DNA of 64,000 nucleotides, from assembly GCA_025594325.1 (NCBI GenBank), contig JANHCV010000003.1, positions 2,542,001 through 2,606,000 on the forward strand. The letters run 5' to 3'. The notes below the pieces were generated by a model. It made no database searches. It was not told the origin of the DNA and saw only the letters and a list, made by a program, of their open reading frames with translations. This stretch comes from Blastocladiella emersonii ATCC 22665 (lineage: Eukaryota; Blastocladiomycota; Blastocladiomycetes; Blastocladiales; Blastocladiaceae). Shown one piece after another: positions 1 to 10,062 of the stretch. A program made the position numbers and the translations under genes. Position 1 is the first letter of the stretch. Every line of letters starts with the position of its first letter.

Positions 1-1
1 G

Positions 2-829
2 CGGGAGCACTACGACGCGCAGTCGACGCTGCCGCCCGACTACCTCGACCACGTCTTCTTCAACGCGTCCGCCGCCGTCGCGTGGCCCAAACCACTCCGG
101 CCGCGCCCGCGCCGCATGTCGACGCTCGCGGACCTCCACGGCGTGCGCGCCGCCGCCGAGCTCGCCCGCGAGCACGGCGGGCGGTTGCCCGCGTGGGCGC
201 ACGACCCGGCGGCTGACCAGGCGCTCGAGCGCGCCGCGGCTGGCGGTTCCGGTGGGGCAGGGGCGGGTAGCGCGAAGCCGGATACCTCGGCCGCGGACGA
301 GGCCGCCGCCCTGCTACTCGCGGCCAACGCCGACGGGACGGGCACGGGGCCCGCCGGCGGTGGTTCCGGCAGCGATGGAGCCGCCGGTTCCTCGGCCGAC
401 GCGTCCTCCGGCACGCCCGCCACGGTGCGCGGCCGCCGGTTCCCGCAGTTCCTCATGGACATGGACTTCCCAACGACCGCGGCCGACGACGACGCCGACG
501 AGTTTTTCGCGCCCGTCGACGTCGTGGACGTGCTGCTGGTCGCGGTCGCGGCGGCGGGCGCGTTTGGCGTTGTGCGCAATCTGCGCGGCGGCGAACCGCC
601 CGCGGTCGCGGCCACGGCGCGGCCGTCAAGCTGGACGGCGATGGCGGCCAAGCTGACGGGCGGCGTGCTCGGGTCACCGACCGCGGGGTCTGCGGGCGGG
701 AGCGCCAAGTCGCCGCGCGTGCTGCCGATGCGCCGGCAGAGCGTCGCGTACCGCGCGGTCGCCGGCGGGGCGGAAGACGTGCCGATGGTCCCCCCTTCGC
801 AGCGGTACGACGAGACCAAGACGCTCTGA
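2..829 (+). CDS. Unknown protein, 5'-truncated
   Basis: The frame is open from base 2 through TGA at 827-829, so only the C-terminal 275 residues are present and the true start lies outside the window. The first in-frame ATG is at 116, but the frame upstream of it still looks like ordinary protein (HYDAQSTLPPDYLDHVFF), so 116 is unlikely to be the start. The middle is rich in Gly, Ser and Ala. One hydrophobic stretch (VDVVDVLLVAVAAAGAFGVV, around bases 520-580) could be a single membrane helix followed by a basic segment. I do not recognise a family. It is convergent with the next gene, with only 22 bp between the stops. Confidence 0.55.
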   Translation, partial: REHYDAQSTLPPDYLDHVFFNASAAVAWPKPLRPRPRRMSTLADLHGVRAAAELAREHGGRLPAWAHDPAADQALERAAAGGSGGAGAGSAKPDTSAADEAAALLLAANADGTGTGPAGGGSGSDGAAGSSADASSGTPATVRGRRFPQFLMDMDFPTTAADDDADEFFAPVDVVDVLLVAVAAAGAFGVVRNLRGGEPPAVAATARPSSWTAMAAKLTGGVLGSPTAGSAGGSAKSPRVLPMRRQSVAYRAVAGGAEDVPMVPPSQRYDETKTL

Positions 830-851
830 ACATTACAATACAAACTTCCTA

Positions 852-1849
852 TTAGTGCTTCCCACCGCGCAACCGGCGTACATCCCGCTCCTCCTCCCTG
901 ATCCTCCCGCGCACCCGTGCGAGCTCCGCGACCGCGGCCTTGAACTCGTCGCCGAGCTCGTACGCCGCGAGCGCGCGTGCGCACCGCCGGTCCGTCTCCC
1001 TGAGCACCCGCACGCGGTGCGCGAGCGCCGCCGCGACCGCCCGCGCGAGGTGCTGCACCGCGGGGTCCCTCGTCCATGCGTCGGCGCGCGCGCGGGAGGA
1101 CAGGAGGGCGAGTTTGCGCCGTGCGAGAAGGATGATCAGCGAGTAGTACGGCGTCGCGGAGCCGCGCGACGCGCACCGCGCGGCGTGCGCGGCGACGAGC
1201 GAGTGCAGGTGGTCCAGGCACTGCGTCGCCGCAGCGAGGGCGGACGACGCGGCGAAGGCGGACGCGGACGCGGGCGGGGTTGAGAGGGAGGAGGTGGGGC
1301 GGCGTAGGTCTGCCAGCAGGTGCTGCGCGTGCTGCGGGACGACGAGATCGGTCGCGATCTCTACACGCTCGGGCAGGGTCAGACGGCGGCGCTCGAGTCG
1401 TACACACTCTCTCAGCGTACCCTGCCCGCGCCCGTGCTCGAGGACACGGAGAAAGTGTCCCTTGATCGCCCGCTCGACGTCCGCGACGGATACCGACTCT
1501 CGTTCGCGGCCCAGCGCCGCCGCCTGGTACAGGACGGGCAGCCCCGCGTACACCGCGGCGGCCGGGTGCGCGCGGAGGTCGGCGTCCGTCACCTCGCCGC
1601 CGGTGTTCCCACGGCCGCCACCGGCGCCGGCGCGCGCGACGTGGTGGTTCAGGATCGCGAGCCGGAGCCACTCGCGCTTGAGGTCCGTCTACACACACGC
1701 CGCTGGCGAGTGAGCGGAGGCGGACAACCGCCAGGAAGGGGAGGCAGTCGACGCACGAGACGGTCGCGCAGCGGGTCGCTCGCGAGGTCCGCGGCCTGCT
1801 TCTGCGCGACGGCGGCCGCGAGCGCGTCGTAGTGGGGTGTTGGTGTCAT
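852..1849 (-). CDS. Unknown helical protein, two exons
   Basis: Exon 1 is 1757-1849 and exon 2 is 852-1688. They are separated by a 68-bp intron (1689-1756) with donor GTGCGT and acceptor TGTGTAG, both matching the consensus used elsewhere here. The spliced frame gives 309 residues. It is predominantly helical, with many Ala, Arg and Leu. A Pro/Ser/Ala linker sits near residues 165-180, and the C-terminus is charged and coiled-coil-like (LARVRGRIREEERDVRRLR). No signal peptide or membrane span is visible, so it is probably cytosolic or nuclear. I cannot assign a family. The splice model is supported by phase and by the continuity of helical sequence across the junction, not by homology. Confidence 0.5.
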
Positions 1850-1942
1850 GGCTGCCGACTCTGTCGCTGAAGAAGATGCATGGAGTGTGAAGTAGGCACG
1901 ACCAAATGAGATGTATCAAAACTGTAAGTGAGAGAAGAGAAT

Positions 1943-4768
1943 CTACTCTGCCGCCCCCGCCGCCCCCGTCGCCAGCGTCCCGACGGGCGCGTGCTCGGGG
2001 ACCGAGTGCAGCGACGCAGCGGCCGTGGCAGGGGACGACGGCGTGACGTTTCCGCTGCCGCCCCCGCCGATCGAGAACCGGCGCAACACCGGGCTGCCGA
2101 CCGTGTCCATGGACGCGCGCTTGCTGCTGCTGCTACCACCGCTGCCAGTGTTGACGTGCAGGACCGACCGGATGCTCGTCGCGATGGCGTGCCCCGAGAA
2201 CCGCCGGTTGCGGTGCAGCCGGCTGCTGCTGCTCGTCGACGCGGACGCCGCGGTGCCCGCGCTCGACAGGGACCCGTGCGAGTTGGACGGCGTCAGCGGC
2301 GAGTTGGGCGTCTTGACCGGCGGAGCCGGGGCAGCCGCCACAGCCAGCGGCGCCGCGACAGTGAGCGGGCGCAGGTCGCCTGGCGAGCTCGACGGCCAGT
2401 CCGGGTTAGGCTGCGGGAGCGGCGGCATGGGCGGCGCGGGCGTCGGGTCCGCGGCGACCGACGCGCGCGGGTTCCCGCTGACGCCGACGGTGGTGGCGAG
2501 CGACGACGCCGACGCCGCGCGCTGTTTCGGCGAGCTCGCCGCGAGGGACGACGGGTGCGACTCGTTGCCGTGCGGGAAGTAAAAGGACCCGCCGCCGCCG
2601 GCCTTGCTCCCGTTGTGGAACAGCGTGCCGTCGGTCGCGCCCGAGGATCCCGTCGGCAGGCCGCCGGCGCGGCGCAGGACCTGCGCCGTGAACGGGTCGA
2701 GCGAGTGGCGCAGCGTCGTCGGCGTGTCGACGGCCGCTTCCTCCTCTTCTTCGGCGGGAGGAGCGAGGTGCGCCGTGGCGAGCGCGAGCGCCTCGGTCGC
2801 GGGGAGCGAGTCGTGGTGCACGGGCGCGGGCGGGACCTCCCGCGCCGCACTCGCTGCGAGCGGGCTGATGGCGGGGACCGGCGGCGGCGCCGGGTCGTTG
2901 AGGACGGCGAGGAGCGGGTGGAACGCGGCGTAGTGGTCCGGCGCGGACCGCGTGGCCGTTCTCGCGGCGTCCGACGTGCGGCCGCGCGGTTCCGCGAGCG
3001 AGGCAGGCACATTCCGCGGCGGCGAGCTCGACAACGGCGCACCGTCCACGTCCGTGAGCAGCTGGACGAGCCAGTTGGACAGCGTCGAGGACGTCGAGTC
3101 GGGCCGATGCTGCATGCGCTGCTGCTGGAAGTGCAGCTGGCGCATGGCCGGGTTCAGCGGCTCGACGTCGGTCCACGACACGGGGACGCCGATCCCCAGC
3201 TCGCCGCTGCTCCCCCGGGCGCCGCGCCGCGGCGAGTGCGTCGAACTGGACATGGACCCGTGCGCCGTGCCACCCGTCACGGTGGTCCGGTGCTGGCGCG
3301 ACGCGGGGCGCGGGATCGGCTGGTTCGGGCTGGGCGAGCGCGAGCGGGACCGCGCGCGGGTATCCGAGGGAGGAAGCGACACGGCGAAGGGCGACTGCGT
3401 GCTCGGCGTCGCGATGGCGGGCGCGAGGCCCTGGATCAGCGACACGTTGCGCGCGGGCGGCTCGGCGATGATGGCGGGGACGGGCATGGGCGGGAGGGCG
3501 TCGACAAAGGAGGCGCGCGGCGTGAGTTGCTGTTGTGGTGGTGCGGTCAGGGCACGCGGTCGTGCGGGCTCGAGCAGCGGCGACGTGAGAGTCGGGTCGG
3601 ACGCGAACCCCGAGTCGGCGGGCGTCGACGCAATCGACCGCGTGTCGGGGATGGCGGCGTCTAGGTAGTCCTCATCATCATCGTCATCGTCGTCGTGATG
3701 GTGGAACAGGTCGCGCGTCGAGCTCCAGACGCGGCGCAGCTTGCGGCGGACCTTGCCCCACGGCGACTTCTGCAGGGTACGTCCGCGCGGGCCCGTGTCG
3801 GTGACGGCGGTCCGGAGCGTCGCGCCCGAATTCAGCCCCGACGGCATCCCCGCGCTCGGCCGACGCGTACGGCGCGCGACCGAGATGCGGGCGGGCGAGA
3901 AGGAGCGCGCGCTCTGGGCCGAGATATCGCGGAGCGGCGGCGGGCGGGTGTAGGGCAGCGGCGTGGTGGCGGCGACCTGCGACTCGAGGTAGCCGACAAT
4001 CGACTCGTACTGGGCGACGGCGGCGCGCAGGTCGACGACCTCGTTGCGCAGGGCGTCGCGCTCGCGCAGCACGTTGCGCAGGGTGCGGTCCACCTTGCGC
4101 CGCGCGTCGCGCTCCGCCGCCAGGTCCGCCTTGAGCTCGCTCGCCTTGGCGCGCAGCCGGTCGACGATGGCGGGGCTCGAGCCCGTGTTGGCAGCGCGGC
4201 GCCGTGGGCTGCTAGCGATGGCGGGCGGCGATGCGCGCGGAGGAGGGCTCCCGCCGCTGCCGCTGTCGCGGGCGCGGCGCGGTGGGGACCGGTTCGCGCT
4301 CGCCTGGCGGTGCAGGAAGTTGGGGCGGCGCGTGAAGCCGGCGGGCAGGACCTCGTCACTGGCGGACATGGTGGGCGCGGGCGTCGGGCGGCGCGGCGGC
4401 GTGGTGGCGGGCGACGGCAGGCCGCAGTGGTAGCAGCACATGGCGGCGACGTCGCTCCCCGCCACGGCCTCATCGTCGGCCCGGTGGGCATCGGGTGCGG
4501 GTGCTGCTGCTGGTGGCGCAGCGGGAGGCGGTGGCGAGGCCGGGAACACCGGCGCGCCGGCCGTGTCGCGCAGGAGCGAGAGGGTGCCCTGGCGCAGGTG
4601 GCGCGCGACGGCCGAGGGCGGCGGCGAGGGCGATGGCGAGAGAGGTGTCGCGGCACCAGCGGCCGAGGACGATGGGCCCGATCTGGAGGTCGACGAGGAC
4701 GACGAGTTGGACGAGGACGACTTGTGCGAGCCCGTGGCGGCGCGGAGAAAGTCGAGCAGGCGCGCCAT
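1943..4768 (-). CDS. Large disordered protein with short coiled coil
   Basis: One uninterrupted frame of 941 residues starts MARLLDFLRAA. Most of it is low-complexity Ser, Pro, Ala and Arg and is likely disordered. Two ordered-looking parts stand out. One is a CxxC pair (CCYHCGLP, near residue 115). The other is a coiled coil at about residues 210-275 with regular heptads (VDRLRAKASELKADLAAERD). A basic segment followed by an Asp/Glu run (HHHDDDDDDDEDYLD) comes near residue 360. Several RRFS/RRPS-like sites would suit basophilic kinases. No family was recognised. It is divergent from the 7TM gene at 5348, with a shared 579-bp upstream region. The long frame in GC-rich DNA is weak evidence by itself; the coiled coil and the tidy N-terminus support a real gene. 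Confidence 0.6.
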   Translation of the reverse strand: MARLLDFLRAATGSHKSSSSNSSSSSTSRSGPSSSAAGAATPLSPSPSPPPSAVARHLRQGTLSLLRDTAGAPVFPASPPPPAAPPAAAPAPDAHRADDEAVAGSDVAAMCCYHCGLPSPATTPPRRPTPAPTMSASDEVLPAGFTRRPNFLHRQASANRSPPRRARDSGSGGSPPPRASPPAIASSPRRRAANTGSSPAIVDRLRAKASELKADLAAERDARRKVDRTLRNVLRERDALRNEVVDLRAAVAQYESIVGYLESQVAATTPLPYTRPPPLRDISAQSARSFSPARISVARRTRRPSAGMPSGLNSGATLRTAVTDTGPRGRTLQKSPWGKVRRKLRRVWSSTRDLFHHHDDDDDDDEDYLDAAIPDTRSIASTPADSGFASDPTLTSPLLEPARPRALTAPPQQQLTPRASFVDALPPMPVPAIIAEPPARNVSLIQGLAPAIATPSTQSPFAVSLPPSDTRARSRSRSPSPNQPIPRPASRQHRTTVTGGTAHGSMSSSTHSPRRGARGSSGELGIGVPVSWTDVEPLNPAMRQLHFQQQRMQHRPDSTSSTLSNWLVQLLTDVDGAPLSSSPPRNVPASLAEPRGRTSDAARTATRSAPDHYAAFHPLLAVLNDPAPPPVPAISPLAASAAREVPPAPVHHDSLPATEALALATAHLAPPAEEEEEAAVDTPTTLRHSLDPFTAQVLRRAGGLPTGSSGATDGTLFHNGSKAGGGGSFYFPHGNESHPSSLAASSPKQRAASASSLATTVGVSGNPRASVAADPTPAPPMPPLPQPNPDWPSSSPGDLRPLTVAAPLAVAAAPAPPVKTPNSPLTPSNSHGSLSSAGTAASASTSSSSRLHRNRRFSGHAIATSIRSVLHVNTGSGGSSSSKRASMDTVGSPVLRRFSIGGGGSGNVTPSSPATAAASLHSVPEHAPVGTLATGAAGAAE

Positions 4769-5347
4769 GGCGGACGGGCGGGCGGCGCAGTGCGTTGCTG
4801 CAAGTTGCAGGGTGAGTGTAGTCTAGTAGCTGCGTGGACGCCGAGGCGGGGAGGATCGAATTTGGGGGGAGGAGGGAGCGAAGGAGGGCGGAGCCGGAGT
4901 CGTGGCGCTCGTCAATCAGCGGCTCGACGTCAGCGTGGGAACTCCGGGCACTCCACCGCCGAACCAATCGGACGCCGCATCGCCGTGCTTCGCGCTGCAC
5001 ATGCTGCAGCGAGGCAGCAGCGAATTCGAAACGCGGTCGCATGACGGAGAAGATCTGGGGCTGCTGCTCGCGTGACCGGCACGCCGCCGTGTCTCGCGCG
5101 CGATGCGAGACGCGTCGCGCCTTCCGCCGCTGCCCCGCCTCGACCTTCCCCGCGCTCTGTCCCGCGTCCCGAGTCCCTTGTTCCGCCTGATGTGCCTCAC
5201 CACCCGCCCAACCATGCGCTCGCGCCTCGGCGCCGCCCATCGGCCCCCGGCACCTCCACCCGATCCGCCACGCGCTCCCGCTCACGGACATTCCGGCCAC
5301 GAAGCAAATGCGAATGAACTCCCAACCTTTCTGCTGCCCGCCGTACC
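4769..5347. promoter_or_regulatory. Divergent promoter region with GAGACGCGTC
   Basis: This 579-bp gap lies between divergent genes starting at 4768 (minus) and 5348 (plus). It holds GAGACGCGTC at 5107-5116, a 10-mer that recurs in other divergent or upstream regions of this window. I see no clear TATA box, no convincing small gene and no RNA gene. Confidence 0.4.
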
Positions 5348-7217
5348 ATGGCCATGAATGAACCATCGCTGTCACTGCCACCAACAGCACTCAATGCATC
5401 TGCCGTCGCCGCCGCGGCCACGGCGTCCACCCCCATGGCCGCGCTGGTCGGCGACGCGGCGTGGACCACGGCCCTCATCTACACTGGTCCGTCATCCGAC
5501 CACCTCCCACCACCCCCATGCGAGCTCATCTCCCCGCAACGTAGAATCGGTCATCTTCGCGACCTTCGCCGTCGCGCTTTCGCTCCTGTGCTCGATCGCG
5601 ACGACGCTGCGGTGCCGGCGGACATGGACCGCGTTCCACGGGTTCGCCCTCGTCGAGTCGTTTCTCGCGCTGACGGGCGACCTCGTCTCGCTGTCGCTCC
5701 TACTCCTGACGCGCAGCGTGTGCAGCGCCGAGGACGTGCTGGTGACCGTCATCGTCGACGTGATCTCGCTCGTCCACACCTGCCTCGTCGTGCTGCGCCT
5801 CGGCGTGTTCCGCCACGTCTCGCAGGTCGCCGAGCCGTTCCGCCGCGCCCTGCTCGTCGGCACCCCGCTCGTCTTCATCGTCATTGAGGCGACGACGCTG
5901 TCCGACGCGTGCAACGCCGTGTGGGCCATGCCCGCATCATCGACCACGACGTCCATGACCTCGGTCGTCAAGTCCGCGGTCGGGTTTGACCTGACCGACC
6001 TGCCCGGGCTGCCGCAGTGGCTGACCTTCAAGGACCGGCGCACCTGGTTCTCGGTGTGGCTCGGGTACTCTGTCCTCGTCACCCTGTTCGCGTGCGCGGC
6101 GTCGCACAACGCGCTGCGGCGGATCCGCGGGCGGCAGCGGTACCGGGCGCTCGACGACGCGGTGCGCATTGACGCGGCCATGGCGCAGTGCCAGTGGATG
6201 CTGCAGTGGTCGGCGCCCGCGCTCGCCGCCGACTTTGCCGCGTATTTGGGATTGCCGCACCCGCTCAACCTCGCCGTCTCGGCCTTCTTCAACCGCGTCT
6301 TCCTCCTCGCCCAGATCTGGTACCTGATCCTCCTCAACAAGGTCGTCGTCCAGGTCGCCTCGCTGCCCACCGCGGCGGCGGCGGCGGCGGCGGCTCCAGC
6401 CGCGGCTGGGACCGCGCCACTGTCGACTGCGGCGCCCTCGAGCAGCAAGTCGCTCCGCGTCCCCGGCGTGCCCATGATCCTGACCCAGCGCCCGTCCGAG
6501 ACGAGCGTACTCCCCTCGCTCGGCGACGTGGCACGGATCCCGCCCGCAGCGCCGTCACCTACACCGACAATCCACCCGGGCTCGGCCGCCGCGCTCCTGT
6601 CGCCGTTCCTGAGCCTGTCCTCGGCCGCCTCGTCAACGCCGTCGTCGCCCATGCGGCTCTGGGCCGTGTCGGCGTTCGGCCTCGCGAGCCCGCGCGTGAG
6701 CCGCACCTCGCTCTCGGCGGGCGCCAGCAGCCCCAAGTCCGCGTTCGCGTCGCCCGACATCAGCCCGGCCGCGTCGCCCAACCTGTCCGCGCGGCGGAGC
6801 ACCATCGGCGACGCGGTCCGCGCCGCTGCTGCCGCGAGCGCGATCGTCGCACCTCCGCTCCACGGTGGCGCGGGCACGCTGCTAACACGCCGCGGGCTGC
6901 AAGACGACGTGCCGCTCGAGCCATCGCGCCCGGGCGGCGGCGGCGGCGGTGGCGGCGGGACCCTGCCGCTCCCGTCGAGCCTCAGCGCGGCGGGGAGTGT
7001 GGCGAGCGACGACACCGAGCAGCGGCCGTGGACGACACCGCCCATGTACCCGATCACGCGCGACGCGGGCGTGGACACGCGCGACCGCGCGGGGCGCGAG
7101 ATCGCGACGGTGGGGAGGATGAAGTCGGCCAAGTCTGTGGCCTCGACGCACTACGGGACCGCGGCGAGGACGCTGGCGCGGGATCGCGGGTCCGAGGACG
7201 AGGGCGTGGCGCAGTGA
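5348..7217 (+). CDS. Seven-transmembrane receptor-like protein
   Basis: Exon 1 is 5348-5486 and exon 2 is 5545-7217, joined across a 58-bp intron (donor GTCCGT, acceptor AACGTAG). The product is 603 residues. A short Ser/Thr-rich N-terminus with an NAS glycosylation site precedes about seven hydrophobic helices between residues 40 and 330. Examples are VIFATFAVALSLLCSIATTL and FFNRVFLLAQIWYLILL. Arg-rich turns such as HNALRRIRGRQR lie on the presumed cytoplasmic side. The last roughly 270 residues are a Ser/Pro/Ala tail with a poly-Ala run. This is the layout of a G-protein-coupled receptor with a long phosphorylatable tail. I could not place it in a named class, and a non-GPCR 7TM protein is possible. 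It converges on a phosducin-like gene 64 bp away, which fits a G-protein neighbourhood. Confidence 0.65.
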
Positions 7218-7281
7218 TCGATCGAGTGGGTGAATAGAAACGGTTGTAATCAATACGCGTGGGGGGAGGGAATGGGGGAAA

Positions 7282-8253
7282 TCAGTCGTCGTCGTCCGAC
7301 TCATCGTCGCCGTCGCCGAGGTCGCGCTCGCGGCGGCCGTGGTCGATCTCGAGCCCACGCAACCGGCGCGACGGTTCGGCACCGTTGTTCTCGGCGCGCC
7401 GCTTCGCCGCCGTCGCAGCGGCCGCGTCCATGGGGCACTCGTCGCGGGCCGAGAGCGCGCCGTGGCTGAGCAGGATGGCCTCGCAGTCGTCCACGTCAAA
7501 CGCCTCGTTCCCGCCGGCCTGCTCCTCCATGTCGTCGGTGGCGCGGATCAGGTTGGCGACGAGGTCGCCGGCGCGGTAGACCTGGAGGACCGGGAGGGCG
7601 AGGTGGTCGAGGTCCGGGTCGGCGGCGGCGGCGCGGATGCGCAGGAACTTTGCGTGGCCGTAGCGCGTGGCGAGCTCGGTCAGGTGGCGGTTGAGCCGCT
7701 GGCACTCGGGAATGTACGGCTCGTAGACGTGAACCACGACCGAGACCTGCTTGTGCTCCTCGTCCACCTCCTTGAGGAACTGCGACACGCCGATCTCGCG
7801 GAACGCGCCGAACGTCGGCAGCTGCTGCGACCGCCCGGCCTTGACCATGTCGTCGAGGCGCATCTGGCGGTACCGGTCGAGCACCTCGGCCTCGAGCTCG
7901 GCGTCGAGCTCGTCGAGCGTCGCGTCGTCGTCCTCATCCTCGGGACTCGCGGCGGTAGTGCTGCCACCGCGCAGCGCCTGGCGGTCGATCTTGGCGAGAT
8001 AGTCGGCGTGCTTGGCGCGCTTGTCCTCGGCGGCCAGCTGCTGCTGGTAGCGGTAGTCGGCCATGACGCCCTTGGGCCCGGTCTGCGGGCCGCCGTGCAT
8101 CGCAGGCGGTGGACCCATGCCGCCAAACCCCTCGGGCATGGTGGCCTCCGAGTCGGCGGCATCGGGGTCGGGCTCGCCAAACGCGCGCGGCTCGAACGTG
8201 TCGGCGTCGCTCTGCCGGATGGCGCGGATCAGGCGCTCGTCGAGGTCGGTCAT
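7282..8253 (-). CDS. Phosducin-like protein (PhLP1 type)
   Basis: Single exon, 323 residues. The phosducin-family hallmark TGPKGVMADYR lies near residues 58-68, after an acidic N-terminus. A helical segment (EVLDRYRQMRLDDMVKAG) follows. A thioredoxin-like C-terminal domain contains FLKEVDEEHKQVSVVVHVYE, YGHAKFLRIRAA and LPVLQVYRAGDLVANLIRAT, ending in an Asp-rich tail. Length and order match PhLP1/PDCL, the cytosolic co-chaperone that works with the CCT chaperonin to assemble G-beta with G-gamma. The longer TGPKGV-containing N-terminus argues for class I rather than the shorter PhLP2 or PhLP3 classes. It shares a divergent promoter with the gene at 8479. Confidence 0.88.
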   Translation of the reverse strand: MTDLDERLIRAIRQSDADTFEPRAFGEPDPDAADSEATMPEGFGGMGPPPAMHGGPQTGPKGVMADYRYQQQLAAEDKRAKHADYLAKIDRQALRGGSTTAASPEDEDDDATLDELDAELEAEVLDRYRQMRLDDMVKAGRSQQLPTFGAFREIGVSQFLKEVDEEHKQVSVVVHVYEPYIPECQRLNRHLTELATRYGHAKFLRIRAAAADPDLDHLALPVLQVYRAGDLVANLIRATDDMEEQAGGNEAFDVDDCEAILLSHGALSARDECPMDAAAATAAKRRAENNGAEPSRRLRGLEIDHGRRERDLGDGDDESDDDD

Positions 8254-8478
8254 GGTGCGTGCGTTGCGTTGCGGGCAGTGTGGTTTGCTTGCTGTCTACG
8301 TCGCCGCGGCGGACAGATGGACGAGAGGAGAAGAGGGAGGAGGGGGAGACGCGTGGCGCGGCGGACACCACGCGTCGGCTGCCGCACGCGCCACCGCCGC
8401 TGCTTCTTCTTCGGGCCGGTCGCTCGGCCGAGGCTCTCGCTCTCCCCCAAACATCACGTAGCGCATGAAATCCTGACC
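8254..8478. promoter_or_regulatory. Divergent promoter between PhLP1 and unknown gene
   Basis: This 225-bp spacer contains GAGACGCGT at 8346-8354, the same motif found in other divergent spacers. Just before the plus-strand start lies a tiny upstream frame, ATG AAA TCC TGA at 8464-8475. It could modulate translation of the downstream gene. Confidence 0.4.
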
Positions 8479-9978
8479 ATGGGCCGACCCGTCCCCACCG
8501 CCTCGGACCCCGACCGCGACGCCGCCGCCAAGCTGCGCGCCATCTTTGCCCAGTGCGCGGCCGACCAGGCCATGCGCGATGCCGGCCTGCCCGCCGCCGT
8601 ACGTCTACCTACTCGTCGCGGGATGCCCGGCCACCACAACGCTCACCCGTGTCGGATGCCGTAGATCCAGTCGGTGCCCATGGACTTTGCCGACTTTGTC
8701 AACGCTCTCAACCCCGCCGACCCGTACCTCACGCGGCTCTTCTCGCACGTCTTCACGGTCCGTCCACTGTTGCTGTTGCCCTTACTGTCCACTCACACCG
8801 ACCTTTGACCGCAACAGGAGACGCGCCGCCGCCACGACCAGGCCATCGCGACCCGCGAGGCCGACGCGCGCGGCCGCCGCATGGCCGTGAGCCTCGCGGG
8901 CGCGGGCACCGTCGACCCGTCGGCCATCACCACCCTGCCCGACCCGCCCTCCTCTGCTGCCACACGGGCAGCCGTGTTCCGCTTCGGCGCCAACCGCCCC
9001 ACCGCCGTCGGTATCCCCCGCACCTACGCCGACCCGTCGAGCACCATCCAGTCGGGCGACCAGGCCAGCGCGTTTCGGGCCGAACTGGCCAGCCAGGTCC
9101 AGCAGGCGGCCGCGGCGCGACGCAACCGCAACCGCGCCACGCCGCTGTCGGCGATCCCCGCCCTCGACGACCTCGCCCAGACCGACTTTTTCTCGGGCCT
9201 CGCTGTACCAAACCCCGCCGCTGACCGGCCCGCCTTCACGCTCGGGTCGACCTTCCCGCCCGCTCCTGTCCCGGCGCGCGTCCCCGTCACCAACGGGCCC
9301 GCCTTCACGTTCGGGTCGCTCGGCCAGCCCGTTTTTGCCCCGTCGAACATCCCCCCCGCTGAACTCCAGGCCCGGATCGACGCCCTGTTCCCGCCGTTGT
9401 CGGACCCAACCCCCTCGAGCTCAACGACGGCGGCAGCGGCTGCGGGCCCGTGGTCGCTGTCGGCCTTCTCCCGTCTCCCGCACCTCCAACGCAGCAACGC
9501 CATGCCGCCCGCCCCGCGCTCCGAGACCGACTCGTCGGACAGCGACGACGGCGGCAGCAGTTCGGGCGACGATGACGGCGGCGATGGGGACGAGGACATG
9601 GACCGCAACTCCGACTCCGACTCGGGCTCCGACTCGGACACGGTGCCGCTCCCGTTCCGAGTGGTCGTATCGCCGGCCGACTTCGCCCAGGCGCACGCGA
9701 GCCTCGTCGAGCATAGCCAGTCGCGATCCTTCAGCTTCTCGCGGTTGCTCACCGACACGTGGCGCCGCATCGATCCGCGGTCGACGGCGCGCGACGGGCA
9801 GCAGCAGGACGAGGAGGAGGGCGAGGAACGCGGCGGCGCGTCCTCGTCGCCATTCTCCCCGTGGGCCCGGCTTGGGGACCGTGGCCGCGACCGCGACCGC
9901 CCGTTTGGCCGCGACGGGAGCAGCGGTGGTGGTGCAGGGTCTCGGCCACAGGGCCGCGGGCGTGGATCGCTGGCGTGA
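8479..9978 (+). CDS. Unknown acidic/serine-rich protein, three exons
   Basis: Exons are 8479-8598, 8665-8757 and 8818-9978, with introns of 66 and 60 bp. Donors are GTACGT and GTCCGT, and acceptors are CCGTAG and CAACAG. The product is 457 residues. The N-terminal 90 residues are helical (DAAAKLRAIFAQCAADQAMR, then FADFVNALNPADPYLTRLFSHVF). The middle has AFTLGSTF and AFTFGSLGQPVF, loosely FG-like. An Asp/Ser tract (SDSDSGSDSD) and an Arg/Gly-rich end (GRGRGS) follow. No signal peptide or membrane helix is present, so it is likely nuclear or cytosolic. I do not recognise the family. The FG-like pieces are too few to call it a nucleoporin. Confidence 0.55.
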
Positions 9979-10062
9979 ACTCTCCCTCTCCTAAACAAAC
10001 TGTTGCATTATTCCGTGTATATACCTCCACCCACTCGTTGCTTGCGCACGCACGCACGCACG

